Shown here: positions 49,609-62,232 of the stretch, piece by piece | Numbering within the stretch: the first letter of the stretch is position 1 | Layout of the letters: each line of letters opens with the position of its first letter | From: Lachnospiraceae bacterium | GTDB taxonomy: Bacteria > Bacillota > Clostridia > Lachnospirales > Lachnospiraceae | DNA length: 64,000 bases | NCBI GenBank assembly: GCA_021628825.1 | Contig: JAJXRY010000001.1 | Span: 1,550,001 to 1,614,000 of the forward strand | Direction of reading: 5' to 3' | The notes under the pieces: generated by a model | Told to the model about the DNA's origin: nothing | The model's input: only the letters and a program-made list of their open reading frames with translations | Database searches by the model: none | Position numbers and translations under genes: made by a program

Positions 49609-51882
49609 CTATACCAAATCATCAAAATCTGAATTCATTGATGCGCTCTTTCCAACAGCTTTCACTGTGATATGTGAGACTAAATCTTCGCCGATATAAA
49701 TCTCTGCTTCTACAGTTCCAGCTCTTTTTATCTCAGGTACCGACACTTTATAGTGGTTTTCATCTATTGATTCACCGGCATATTTCTTACCTTTATATTC
49801 AACAAGCAGTTGTTGAGAAATGGCTTTATTAACAAATAGGTTGATAGCTGCACCCGTCTTATAGTCTGCTTTTTATTACTGTATCAACCACCTTGATTTC
49901 AATACTAGAATCTTTAAGAGATAATGTAATGACAGGAACTACAACTTCTTCCAAAGAAGCGCCACCATGTACTTCTACATTTGCAGCCCTACTTCCTTTA
50001 AATCTTCCATAGTCGGCCAAGACAATATATCCATTTTTCTTCTGTGGCAAACGGTAAGTCATAATCCGGAAATGTTTTTACAACATCTGCCAGAGTGTTC
50101 ACCTTTGGTATCCGTTTCGTATTTTTCTTCTTTTTTTCTTAAAACCGCAAGCCTAGAAGCCCCATGATCGCTAGCTATTACATATCGATCATATTTTCTC
50201 AATCCAAGATCTGTTGCAGCCTCATCTATTGCATCAGATATTATCTGCAACTCCTTTGCAAGGTGAATAGCGTACTGATTGCTTGGTCCATATTTGTATC
50301 CACCACTTTCACTATGCTTAGTATCGTCTAAAGCTTCAATTTTTTTCTCTTTTTGATTCCTCGGGCCATGCATCATAAAAAAATGCTTATTGATAAATGT
50401 CAATGTTGGCAATTCAGCACGTCCCACATTAACAGAAACTGCTAATCCTCTTCGTTGAGCCAATCCCACAATGAAACTTAAATACTCTACACCCAAAGCA
50501 TCTATCCAGCATAAAAAAAACTGCCGGAAGTATCTATTGAAGCTACAAGTTCATCTCTTGTTCTTAGTCGATTATACTCTCGACTTACTGCGAGCTTGTC
50601 GACTTCTTCCAAAAAAACTCCGGTTCGATTTTTATTGAGCACTTTTTTGCATTTTATATTTCTGGAAATACTTTGTGAGTAATTCATTCAATGTGTCACC
50701 ATTAAAATGATACTGATTTAAATACAATGCCAAATCAGGGTAAATCTTATCCAGCTCCTTTGGCAATCCATGCTGTGCTATATCAGCTATTATTTCTTCC
50801 CGCTCAACTCTGGTGTTGTCTGTAAGTTTATAAATGCTTTCTGATGCATTAAATCTATTATTTGAAACAAAAACCGCTATATCTGCATCCGGATATTGAC
50901 TAACAAGCTTTTTTCTTGCCCAATAGTAATCCTCAAACATCTTGTCAGAATGAGAGATTTCAGATATGGCATTAAGAATATCAGTCTTGAATTCCTCAAA
51001 ATCTTTTACTTTTTCCCTATTATATATTTTTAAATACGGGTTCTTTTTCGCTATTTCTATTTGCATAAAGGAAAAACATAGTATAACCAGTTCACATATC
51101 CAGACCCAGAAATCATTTGGTAAAAATTTGACAATGAATCATCAAACTTGTGCTGTCTAAACACTTCCGATATTCTTTTATTTTGGTTAACCTCAATAAG
51201 AAGTTGAGTCCAATTTTCATGGTTTCCATAACTCTTAGGGATGTCAAAACTTTTTATCAACTTTTTCTAATTGCTTCATAAGGATTCTGTACTTTTTTGA
51301 ACATAATACAGGGAATTAGGAAATTCCAAAGAAGTATTTACGCATATTTGTTCTTCCATTCCTTCTTCTGCAAGCATTAATGCTTTCTCTATGCCGGTTT
51401 GAGGATACATTTTCAATTCCACAGACGAAAACATAAAGCTAAGTGTCGAACTCGTATCATCAGAGAAAGCTATTTGTCTGTCCTTTAATCTTGGATCCCC
51501 TTTAGAAATTACCTGTAATTGCGGCGTTATTCCACGAAGTAGAAATAATGCATGTGCACTTCCAAGATTAAAAAGACAATAACTCATCTATTACTTCTAT
51601 AGCCTTGTTTGCACCTTCCAAGGCTAAATATTCCCCAAGTCCAAGTAAAACAATTTTATTGGACTGACAGTCAACATCAGCCATACGGAGAGTTTCCTTC
51701 AATTTATCTAAATCAGGCTTTTTGTCCTCAGAACGACAGAATTTGCTCATATAAAAGAATTCCACCTCACCTAATTCAGCGAGTTTGTTTTTGATCACTT
51801 TATAATCGATATCTCCAACTGCCATAAAAAATGGCTTATAGATATTCGATTTGAAGTATCTCTCTATCGCTGACATTGACAT
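49609..51882 (-). CDS. pglZ: PglZ, BREX alkaline-phosphatase-fold protein (frameshifts)
   Basis: About 755 residues. Start MSAIERYFKSNIYKPFFMAV with GGAGGAG. The phosphatase-superfamily core has LSFIVGLAQRRGLAVSVNV, ELPTLTFINKHFFM and the metal-binding VIASDHGASRLAVLR. The C-terminus (LADYGRFKGSRAANVEVHGG, then LEEVVVPVITL) is typical of PglZ. The restored tail ends SMNSDFDDLV. Breaks near 51580, 51270, 51060, 50650, 50510, 50080 and 49875. PglZ is the marker gene of all BREX systems. It is 78 bases after brxC and 16 bases before brxL. Confidence 0.9.
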
Positions 51883-51959
51883 AAAATCACTCTCCTCCGT
51901 TAATTATTTCGATTCCCAATTTCATATTATCTTGGACTTGTTTTTATTAAATATTTTTT

Positions 51960-54900
51960 TCAGTTCTTCGTTTTTCCATACTGTTTATTTTTAGCAATAA
52001 CCTTATTGCTTCCGCCCGCATTATATTCCGCCTTTGCTAAACTCTGAATTTTGCTGCGAACTTCAGGATGCGTATCCCATTCGTATGGATCGACGGCCAA
52101 TTTCTCTAATGCATCCCGAACCTTCTCAATATCGGTAAGAATTGCTTTGTAGCTTCCAAGCAAACTCTTAAACGCTTCGTCTACAAGATCTTGGTTGCTT
52201 AGCTTAGAATAAACTTCCGTATTCTGCAGAAATTCCAAAGTCTTTTCAATCTCTATTTCCGTGGATGTAGTACGATTAAGCGTCTCAAATGCCTTTTTTT
52301 AGCATCATCGTATTCTGATTTGTCCACCATTTTCAGAATTGGTGTCCTATGCTTCGCAGACCAATCAGCAGGATTCTTTGTTCCTGTTTTGGACTTCCAC
52401 AGCTCAAACATCTGAGTTTTCTTTTGACTTTTTTTGTATTCCTCCGCAACCTTCTTAACTACAGCATTTCCATCTGTTTTTGACTTTTTGAAAATGCCAA
52501 TTAAATCTTGTGTTTTTAAGCTTAAGAATATCATCTTCTTCAATATCTTCTAGATAATCCGCATATAATTTCTTAAAGAAGCTTACTTCATTATCAAAAT
52601 AACTTTTTAATATCGTCCTGATTTCTTATTAGATCATCCGTATATGAATTGAGGTGATCAGGCAACAGTTCTTCTTCTTTGACAATCTTCAAAAGGAATT
52701 CAAAATTTCCCGCTAATGATGGGCATATTGACTGTATTCCTTCACAGGAACACATCGAAAATTTCAATTTTTCCTTCCATTCGTCAAAAAGCGGCTTTCT
52801 TTGAACTTGCAGCTGTTCCAAGGATATAATTTGTACATTTTACAAATGAATAATCTACTATAAGCGTTTTGATTTGTTCTTTGCCTGTTTCTGCATTCCA
52901 CAAACTTGAGTATTGAACACTAAACAGGCTACTAATATCCTTTAGTAAAGTTTCATTAGCACCAATCTCATTAGCTAAATTCAACAACTTTCCATTTTTC
53001 GAAATCCTTAAGGAACAACTTCATTCCCTTTTGGCAGTTCTCAACAGTGAGCAAGTCATGTAATTGATCGCCCAAATTTGTTTTTACTCTTGAAGCTGAA
53101 CCAATCATAATTGCCAGCTTATGCGCTTCACTTCCCTCTTTTTGAACAAGTTCTATATACTTTTTAACAACGTCATAAGCTCCAGTTGTGTCAACATCTT
53201 CAAGAGACCACACCGGCAATCCAAATAACTGCATCTTGTTTTTGACACTCATTGCCGCCTGCACAGCTGAGGAACATGAGTTAGGCGCAATTTCCCAAGC
53301 CTTCTCTGTTGTCTCATAGAAAGCCTTTTTCTTCTGGGGTCATCTTTACAATATATGTAGGATCAGGAGTTCTGCCGATATAATTTCCTATCATTTCTGA
53401 TAGTTTTTTTCAACAGTCATAGGTTCATGACTACCACTTGTATCGCAATATCGATAGGGTTCTCCACCATATTCTTTCAAGAGAAATCCTGTAAGAAATG
53501 CAGATAAGTTACTCGGTGCAAACCCATATTTATCCTGCAAAAAGTCATATATATCCCCGATAGCTATTTGTCCATCCCGTTCAAACTGGTCACATATCAG
53601 TTTTTTTCTATACTTCTTTTTTTATTTCAGAAATATTCTGTGCACTTGTTGCCGGATTGGTCCAGTAATCTTCCACATCCCCAAACAGCATGAAGAACAG
53701 ATTTCTCTGCATTTGCTACAGTTCCACTTGTTTTTCTTTATAATGCCACATTTTGCTGCAGCTTTCCCTTGCGTTAATTTAAGTTGGTTTTCAGTCAATC
53801 CACGCGAAAAATCAAAAACAAATTTATGGCGGCTAATGACATATGACTGTAAAGTATTTGTGACAGCCTGCCCACCTATTACCTTCTCTCCTTCCTTACA
53901 ATCAGAATGATAGATAACAAATGGGCCATTATATATCTTGTTTTTTTCCAGATAATAGAAAAGAACCTGCGCAGCTTTATTAGCATTTTCTTTAGCTGAC
54001 TGATTGTTATTCCCCTGATAATAAAGAGACATTGCAGAGTACTCTATATATGAATTAAAATCCTCTTCTCCCAACGGTGTTGAAAGAGCATCTATAAATA
54101 GAATATTCTTATACTCTTCCTTTTCTGCGGCTTCCTTAATTATCTTCCGCAATGAAACAGCTTCATCATCATCTTTGGCAAGCGCTAGTACCGCATTCAT
54201 ATGCCAAGGACTTTCCTTATCTTTCATAGCGTTAATGATTTTTGTAAAGTCTGCAGTTGTTACCGTAACCATAGTGCCTTCTGCAATATTGTCCGCGAAA
54301 CGAAGTTTCAATGCAGGACTCAAGGATAATGCTGTAGAAAGTTTTCCCTCTGATACTAACTTTGCAGTAGTACTAGTCTGTTTAACAGTCTTTTTATATT
54401 CATCTATTTTTTTGCTTGATCTCCCGCAAGAACTGCCGCACCGTAAGCATATTTGTTATCCCCTATAGGGTTCAGAACTAATATGCCTTTTTGGTTTAAG
54501 GCCTTGGCAATATTTTTGCATGTAACATCAAGACCCGATGAAATGCCTTCGAAAGCATAACTAATGTTTTGCTCAGTAGGCTTGAGCAGTTCGATTGTTC
54601 CTCCTAATCGCTTATCGATAGCTTGCATAATTAGGATTGTCTTTAATACTCTTTTTTCTTCATCCCTTAGATTCTGCTGTTGAGGAAATGTATCTAGAAT
54701 CATTCGAATATCAGAAGTTAAATCATCTCTTCCTTTCTCATAAAAGAAATTCCAAAGCATATCAATAGTGAGCAGCGGATAGTCATCATCAGGTCCAGTA
54801 TTTTCAATAAACCACTGAAACGCCTTCGTACCCTCAGTATCAGATGTTTTTATAAAGTCAAACATACTTCTCTGATTCGATTGGAAAGAAGATGCAATAT

Positions 54901-56059
54901 TCTTTAAAACAAGAGCTGCCATCGGATGTAACGGCATAATATCCTTTATTACTTTTTGGGTTATTGATTTTTGCCGATTTCATCACTTCACGTCTTGAGT
55001 CTGTCAGGCGACCATTTAAATCATTTGCACAAATATCCCATGTTTCTTTTGCTGCTGGTTTCACGTTAAATGCATGTCCGATTAAGTCAAAAGCAATATT
55101 ATCCGGTAGGGTAATCTGAGAGAAATCAAACCTTTGGCGGACAACAGACCATGACTGATCTTCACTATTAATGATGGAATCGGTTTGATGAGTAACTACT
55201 ATGAAGTAGAATGGAACTTCTTCACATAGTGCAACAATCTTCTGAAATTCATCCAATGAGTTTCTGTTTTGTTTAAAGAAACCACTAAACTCATCCCAAA
55301 CCAATACTATTTTTGCATCATTATGGGCAATTATATCCTTAATCCAATTCTTTAGCTTGTCAGCATCAAGAGACATCGCCGTTATGCCTTCTTTATCAGC
55401 CATGCTAAAGATGTTTTCCATCAAGCTCTTTATATCAGCGCTTTTTCTGAGTGCATTTAATACCTCATCTGCAGAATTCTGTGAAAAAGCAGAATTCCAC
55501 TCAGGCTTTTTTAATAGTTCATTAAAGAAATTCTTGTGAGCAGGGTCATCTATCCATGCGATAACACTTTCCTTCAAAGTAGTTTTCACCACGATACTTT
55601 TATCCTATCATCAACTTCTATTGCAGCTTTAATACTCTCCTGAACCGCAAAAAACAAATCTCTCGGAGTAGTTATTCCGCCAGAAGCATATCGATAAGCG
55701 GTGATGATTTTTCTATCTTTGTGTCCAAGAATTTTCTGCAACAAATCATTATTGTTCTTCAGAGGCTCGTACATATCCCAATACTCTTTTACTTCTTCCT
55801 CTGAAACTTCCAATATTTTCTTTAATGCGTAAGCACACTGTGATTTTCCCGTTCCATATGCACCATGAATCCATACCGAACGTTTTGTAGTTCCTCCTAA
55901 CATTCTTTCTACATTCTTGAGCAATGCTATAAATGTCTCATGTGGATATGTATTCTTCCACGGAGCACCTGCCTCAATCGCAGAATCATCAATGCAAGGA
56001 AAGTATTTTTCATCAACATCAAAAAACTGGCGATATTTTCCTAATTCTTCAGTAGCCAT
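51960..56059 (-). CDS. brxC: BrxC/PglY, large BREX ATPase (frameshifts)
   Basis: About 1,360 residues. ATG 56059 with GGAGGAATAGAA. Walker A is WIHGAYGTGKSQCAYALKKI and Walker B KIVLVWDEFSGFF, followed by FYFIVVTHQTDSI and SWSVVRQRFDFSQITLPDNI, the standard order of BrxC/PglY. Later parts are helical with long charged stretches and end KNKQYGKTKN. About ten frame breaks occur, all near A- or T-runs (for example 55590, 54960, 54420, 53620, 53300, 52970, 52810, 52540). It is the DNA-binding ATPase scaffold of BREX. Overlapping context: the brxP stop lies within its ribosome binding site. Confidence 0.9.
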
Positions 56060-56061
56060 TT

Positions 56062-58383
56062 CTATTCCTCCTCACACAACTTCATTACATCCATAGAAGT
56101 TTTATCCTTTATCGTGATTTTATCCAAATCATTTGTGAATGAAGCATCAAGATAATCTGGATATTTGGCTGACAATCCGAGCAAAAACAGATTTCATCTC
56201 TTCATAGTCAAGACCGTATATCAATGTAGGGCTAATACCTGTACGTTCTATTCCAGTACTCATTAACCATGCCAAGGTAAACTCCCTATAATCATTACAC
56301 TTCTCAGCAAATTTAATTAATGAATACAATATTACAATATTGTTTGATATAAAACATTTAGATCTGACGACTGACTCAATTTGTCTTCCCTTATCCAACG
56401 CACTTCCCCAGCCCAGAACCGTACCAAGTGGAGTCTCACAAAAATCTTTTTGTAGGAATTAATGACTGAGGTGGCATCATTTTTTTGCTCACGCCATCTG
56501 CCATTAATAACTCACTGACTTTCTCTCTTTCATAAAAAAACGCCGATATCTAAATTGTTGATATACCATGCAAATTGCGCATTGTAAGCCAGGTTTGCCA
56601 GAATCAATCCCCAAAGCACATTGCTTTGCCATCCAATCTTCTGTCCTAAATCAAATAACTCAGTTGTTTTTGTGTTTTTAGTATCAATAATCCCGGCATC
56701 TCTCAAGAAATGCTGAAACATTTTTACTTGGTTAGGTCCAAGACCATTGAATTCCCAATAATCATTTCCTTGTTCAAAGAAATCCCTGATCCAATCAAGT
56801 TTTGGCGCATGATTTGCAAATGAGTTAATACTTCCTTCTTTCACTTTTGATCCTCCATTCGATGTTCTTAACGAATGATATGCCAAGCATCCATCGTCTA
56901 TTTCATGGCACTGACCACAATGTAAACAATTTATTATCTCTAATCCGTTTTTTTAAACGAAATACAACCAAAGCGGCAATTGGTTTCGCAAACACGACAT
57001 TCTAAGCAATATGCAGCTTTATGAAATACCTGTTTGAATTTTTTTATTTCTGTTGGTATCTGTTTTGCCAGCTTTGCATCAAACGATACTCGGTAACCAT
57101 TATCCAATTCTTCAAAATAATAGTTAAACGGAATATCACCTAATGTTTTGATCCATTGCCTCCAATCCGTCTTAGGTTTCGTAACTGTAATTACACATTT
57201 CCCATCAATAATCTCATCCTTATAATGTTGTTCATTGATAGTTAAATCTCTTCCATTTTTTCTTGCGTTCCAACCACCGCAAGAAACATACGATTCCAGT
57301 TTCTGTTCATTACCTTGATCGCGTCGATTCATCTCCTTTATCATCTCTATATATGGAGTGATTTCCTCGCGGTAAGAATTATATTGAATATAATCCCCTT
57401 TGTTTCCTCCCATCGGGCAAAATAAGCAACCAGCCCTAGAATTGCCTTTCTTATATGCTTCATTAATCGGTAAACTGTATCGGAACAGATACAGCCAAAC
57501 TTCTGCAGAAGTCCAATCTAGAATTGCATTAAAACTAAACTGACCCTTTTGCTTCTTACCAAAATTTTCATATTCATACTCACTCCTGGCTGTGCTCTCA
57601 TGCTTCCGAACCCCCACATAGTCCAGCCCTATATAATCATCCTTACCAGTTATTTCTCGAAGTCTAAGCGTTTGCGGAGTGCTCTTATGAACGCTACAGC
57701 ACCATCTTAACACTCTCGCAGGTGGTCCAAAAAGTCTCCACGATTCACAAGGTTTAAAAATGCGATCTTGCAGTATAAAACGGTATTTCGCTTTCTTCGC
57801 ACGACTTTTTTATTTTATCAACCACTTTATATGTATCAGGAAATTCCATACCCGTGTCGCCAAAAAAACAACAACAAAGCTTTTTTTGGGGAAGAGCCTT
57901 TCTGACTAAATCTAAGAGCACTTCACTGTCTTTTCCTCCAGAGAAAGCTACGTGGAAAATATCCAGCTTATTCTTGTATTTTTCATAGTTTGCAACTATT
58001 TTTTTTACCGTACTTCCTTCAACTACATCCATTAAATCCTGATTCGCCAAAATCATGGCATGCAAGTCAATAGGTTGCAACTTACCACCTTTGGGTTCTG
58101 GCTCAATAGTTCTTCCCTCGTCATCAGTACTAAGAATAATTTCAGGTGCATGATACAGATCTCCACCTTTCAGTTTGGCGACTTGCTTTCCTCTATACCA
58201 ATAGTTAACCGACTCAGCCCACATATATGGAACTTCATTTTGCTTATCATATTTCCAAAATCTATCGAATCCAAGCATATCCAACTCATCTGCATACACT
58301 GGCCTTGGCTCCTTGGAAAAAACAGTAGGTGTTGAGTTTAGAACTATCCCCCCTGTCTTTTCATCATATGTATATGAATACAT
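56062..58383 (-). CDS. brxP: BrxP, PAPS-reductase-like protein of type 4 BREX (frameshifts)
   Basis: About 770 residues. After an N-terminal ~130 residues, the PP-loop of ATP pyrophosphatases is FHVAFSGGKDSEVLLDLV, followed by CFFGDTGMEFPDTYKVV. Next is IGLDYVGVRKHESTARSEYE, AILDWTSAEVWLYLFRY and a SRAGCLFCPMGG cysteine pair, all as in PAPS reductase/DndC-like enzymes. A second cysteine cluster reads YCLECRVCETNCRFGC then CLHCGQCHEIDDGC, ferredoxin-like. The C-terminal ~250 residues are helical (FEQGNDYWEFNGLGPNQVKM). Frame breaks near 57780, 56955, 56530 and 56190. It replaces the PglX methyltransferase in type 4 BREX. Confidence 0.88.
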
Positions 58384-58385
58384 TT

Positions 58386-60477
58386 TTAAATTCTCCCTTC
58401 ACGGATATCCTTTGATCTCTGAATCAAATCATCCATGTTGTTATATTTTTTTCTCAATAGCAGTCCGGATGAAATCAGATTTTCAAAATAACATCTTTTT
58501 CATTAAGCCCAACGTTTGCATGGGCTACTGCCTCGGCCATCAATTCATGATACGACGCATCACACTCCTTTCGTACTATCGCTCCTGCATTGTTTGAATT
58601 TGGCGTCATGCATGCATAGCGAAACTGTTTACTAAACCTTCTGCAAAAAAACTTTCCAGTAGAAAATGGTTCCATGGGAAACCACAATATGGAAGAGTTG
58701 CAAACGACGAGAACTCTTTCAGCCCCATTACATTCCCCTCAACCATATTATTCAAAACCGCATCTATCTTTTCTACATCGAAGGTGATTTTACTATCTGC
58801 CACCAAAGAATCCTTATCGATTCTAACCATAACTGAATTTGCCGCCTCAACTATAACGGGATATCGTATTTCTCCGGTGAGATCAATCATTAACTGATTT
58901 AATTCCTCAACTGTGCATGTTTCTCTTGCTCTACAATAATTTTCTACTTGAAATGCAATATTGTTATTCTCCCCCTTCCTAGTAACTGCCTTACCATTTC
59001 TGGAAAAGAGATTGCTTATTTTTGAAAACACGATATCATTCAAAGCAGTCTCAGATAATTCGAAATTCTCTGCGACCACATCATCCGTAATTATTTCATC
59101 AAAAGATGCACTTCCCTTTTCGTCACATAAAGCGGCAGCTTTTTGATTCAATTTCTTCCAATTGGTTTTCAGTTATTACAAATTGGCCAATTCTTGTATA
59201 TGTTTCGAATGAATTCCAAACAAACTCCTCTCCTACGGTTAATGCATATTTTTAATTTTGTGAAGTGGAACATATGGTAATTCGTTGTCAAGTTCACTAA
59301 ATGTTCTAAGTGTATAAGCCCCCCCACAAAACTTATTTCCCTGATCAAAGCTTCCTTTTCAGTGCAACGATTCTTCTGCGTCAAGAAATAATTTGACTTA
59401 TACTGAAAATCAGATAATTCCTTAATCAAAACGCTTTTAAGCATTTCTTCTGATACTATTCTTTCGTCAAACATCCACTCTTCATTTGTTGAGAATAAAG
59501 ATTCATAATAAAATATGCTTCGACCCAAGTCTATCTGCTGGTCAATAATATCGACAATATGTTGTATGGTTTCTTTCTTTACTACATATATTTTTCCCCG
59601 AGAACTCGATACCTGTTCCTTTGATTCTTTTTTTATCAGTTCCTCTGACTCATCTACACATTCCGATCCAATATCATTGGCATAATTCTTTCTAAATCTC
59701 ATCAATTCAATCGGTGAGCTGTAATTAAACCCATACGGATAATGAGAATCTAAAAACCTGCTCTATCTCTGTACTTTGCAGCAAACCCTCTTCATCATTT
59801 GCCACTGAATCAGTCACTTTAGCATCAAGAGATTCTTCTGCTTGTTCCTGTACTTTCCCTTCCTCAAGATAAGACTTATATAACGAAATTGCTCGTTCGA
59901 TTATTGGTCTATCCACTCTATACACAATATTGAACGATCTCTCAGCCAGCATCTTATACATAGCCTTGATGAACTCATCGGGATTATCCATATTCCAAAT
60001 TGCTATTGTTATCAAACCACGTCGAATGCAATAATTCGATACACTTTCAAGGCTCTGAATTAAAGATTGCACCGAATATCTTTTAATATCTTTGCTTTCA
60101 AGCCATGCCCGAAAACTATTTGTTATTAATTCTTCCATGCCCATTTCATCGCCTGCCAGCTTATGAGCTTCAGATAGAATACTATTAAATCCTTTCCTAT
60201 CATTGTTATACATTTGAACCATTTTCTGAAACATAGCCGATGTAGTAAGTGTAGGCCTGTCAGGAAAAAAAGCATGTGCGATCGGTGCTAGTTGCATTGA
60301 TATCCCATTGACATTTCTGTATACAGCATCTATCTCAATTCCCCTGTTAACAGCTATTTTTCTCAAAGTATGAGATAGTTTTTCAATTAACTCACTTTTC
60401 TTCTCGTGAGCTTCTTCAATTTTCCAGAATGTTTCAATTAATAATGCAGTTTCATATTGATCCCACTTAATTCTCAT
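58386..60477 (-). CDS. unknown ~690-residue protein leading the BREX operon (frameshifts)
   Basis: I do not recognise a named family. The N-terminus MRIKWDQYETALLIETFWKI then GIEIDAVYRNVNGISMQLAP looks like a SANT/Myb-like or HTH DNA-binding module. The middle has YCIRRGLITIAIWNMDNPDE and VLDSHYPYGFNYSSPIELMR; then GGAYTLRTFSELDNELPYVP; the C-terminus has RYPVIVEAANSVMVRIDKDS, KEFSSFATLPYCGFPWNHFL and CMTPNSNNAGAIVRKECD. Run corrections near 59757, 59325, 59240, 59150 and 58640 join these into one protein. It ends two bases before the brxP start, so it is almost certainly part of the system. Confidence 0.65.
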
Positions 60478-60569
60478 TTCTGCACTCTTTTTTCGGATAA
60501 TACTTTATGCACATGAGCAAATCCTTGTATTAATCCGAATCATTCCCTTTCGTAAATATATAGGGCTCG

Positions 60570-60783
60570 CTATTTATCGCTATCTGGACCATATTCCATA
60601 ATGTCATCGATCTTACAGTCTAAAAACGGCGCATATCTTTCTTAAAGCTTCGGAGCTAATATCTTTATCTTTTCCCATCTGAGTCATGACATAATGACTA
60701 ACTCCAGCCTCTTTTTCTAAATCTTTTCGATCCATATCCCTATCAAGTAAGATGTGCCATAATCTCTTATAGCTGACTGCCAT
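60570..60783 (-). CDS. small XRE regulator heading the BREX operon (frameshift)
   Basis: About 70 residues: MAVSYKRLWHILLDRDMDRK, DLEKEAGVSHYVMTQMGKDK, SSEALRKICAVLDCKIDDIM. One base in a T5 run near 60618 hides the normal end. It is the same small Cro-like subfamily as 18370-18585. It lies 92 bases upstream of the first operon gene, facing it, so it may repress or time the defence genes. Confidence 0.8.
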
Positions 60784-60824
60784 AAGCATATCCTCCGTCA
60801 AAAAAACACAGTTAATGTTCCTAT

Positions 60825-60852
60825 AACATACCAGGATATATTTTTATCACAA
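60825..60852 (-). promoter_or_regulatory. possible promoter of the BREX operon
   Basis: Minus strand TTGTGA (60847-60852), 16 bases, TATGTT (60825-60830), ending about 40 bases before the XRE ATG. It is a moderate match only. The gap 60784-60976 is otherwise AT-rich without a gene. Confidence 0.35.
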
Positions 60853-60976
60853 TTCAGCAAAAAAAATCATACTTGAAATTTGATTTTTTTGTAATTTTTC
60901 TTCCACACTTTATCTGATTGTAATATATATTCTGTCCTTAAAAAAACGGACTTCAACTGGTTTTTTTCACAAATTG

Positions 60977-61125
60977 GTTATACCGAAAAAAATAGTTATA
61001 CCGAATTCTTTGCCAGAGCCCAATTTATTAAGGACTTCCTTTCAAGAATTCGGTATAACTTTTCTAAGCCTGGCAGTGTTTCCGATGCAAAAAAATGCTT
61101 CGAATACCATTAATCTTCGGTATAA
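60977..61125. repeat. cluster of TTATACCGAA motifs, two direct and two inverted
   Basis: GTTATACCGAA occurs at 60977-60987 and 60995-61005 (18 bases apart) and reversed as GAATTCGGTATAAC at 61046-61059 and TTCGGTATAA at 61116-61125. The inner pair is a perfect 14-bp inverted repeat (GTTATACCGAATTC and its complement). It lies at the downstream end of three tyrosine recombinases, and so is a good candidate for the terminal recombinase-binding sites. Confidence 0.7.
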
Positions 61126-61166
61126 ATTTTTTTCTTTTTGGACAATAAAGGGAACTGCATGCCAAA

Positions 61167-62232
61167 TCAGCTCTTTTTATGTATCATTTTTAGACCATAT
61201 AGTCTCTTTAAAGTTTCTTCATCTTCTACTTTGTAAGTAGCCTGTGATATTTGTTCTATGGGAGATGTCCCGCCAATTGCCTTTTCTATTGCCTTTCTTT
61301 TAGTTTCCGTGTCAGCATGAGCGTATACCAAGGTAGTTGTAAACTGTTTGTGCCCAAGCCACTGTGAAATAAGTGTAAGATCCATTCCATGTTGATATAG
61401 ATGCATGGCTCTGGAATGTCTCCATAAATGCGGGTGCACTCTCTCGGGAACCTCACTACATTCTTGTCTTGCCATTTCAGCATAGATATTCATTCTGACT
61501 CTGATGGTATCATCACATATTTTTTCCATGACTCCATGATGGTTAGCATAAAAAATATAGTTCTGGGATTCCCATGTTTCTCCGCTGTGGAATTCTTTCA
61601 TATAATTCTTGAAATGTTTAACTGTATTTTTCCATCAGTGGGACAATTCGAATCTTATTGCCTTTACCATGAAGCTGAATACTGGATGTTGAACTAATCT
61701 TAACTTCGCAGATTTTTGCATCTATGATCTCTTGTATTCTGGCACCTGTATCATAAAGCAGAATCATAAAAAACTGATCCCGCAATCCTATTCTTGTCCT
61801 GGTATCCGGCATTTTCAGAATAGTTTCTACAGCAAGTTCAGACATATATTCAACTTTTGAAAACGGATCATCTTTCTGAATCTTTATCGTTGATATTTCA
61901 CCCATTAGTGATATATATTCAGGGTGAACGCCGGAGGCATATGAAAGAAAGGACTTAATAGCTGCAAGGCGATTGTTTCTGGTTGCAGGCGCGAACTTCT
62001 TTTCCTCTGTGAGATAGTCCAAAAATGAGTTAACATTGTCCTTCGTGATCATTTCAAATGTTACAGACATGTACGGTACCTGCTGTTTTTTGGAAATGAA
62101 TTCTATTAGTTGGTTCAGCGAAATTCTGTAATCAACAACGGTATTCTCACTGACCTTTCTTTGAACAGGCAGATACATCGTCAGAAAATTCCTAAATAAT
62201 GTAAACAGTTGAACATCTCTTACTCTTCCCAT
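61167..62232 (-). CDS. tyrosine recombinase, third of trio (frameshift)
   Basis: About 350 residues. Start MGRVRDVQLFTLFRNFL with GGAGG upstream. SAM-like core-binding domain with PATRNNRLAAIKSFLSYA; catalytic Arg in YDTGARIQEIIDAKI, Lys region HGKGNKIRIVPLM; after a break near 61620 the second motif HPHLWRHSRAMHLYQHG, then LISQWLGHKQFTTTLVYAHA with the nucleophile Tyr. The ATG overlaps the previous gene's end by 13 bases. Confidence 0.88.

Noticed and set aside
44795..58383. Classical Dnd or Ssp phosphorothioate system
   Set aside because: Only a DndA-like desulfurase and a PAPS-reductase-like protein are present; DndB, DndD, DndE and SspB-E are not seen, while brxC, pglZ and brxL are.
46719..58383. 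Type 1 or type 2 BREX
   Set aside because: No PglX adenine methyltransferase, BrxA/BrxB, PglW or BrxHI is present; BrxP is the type 4 marker.
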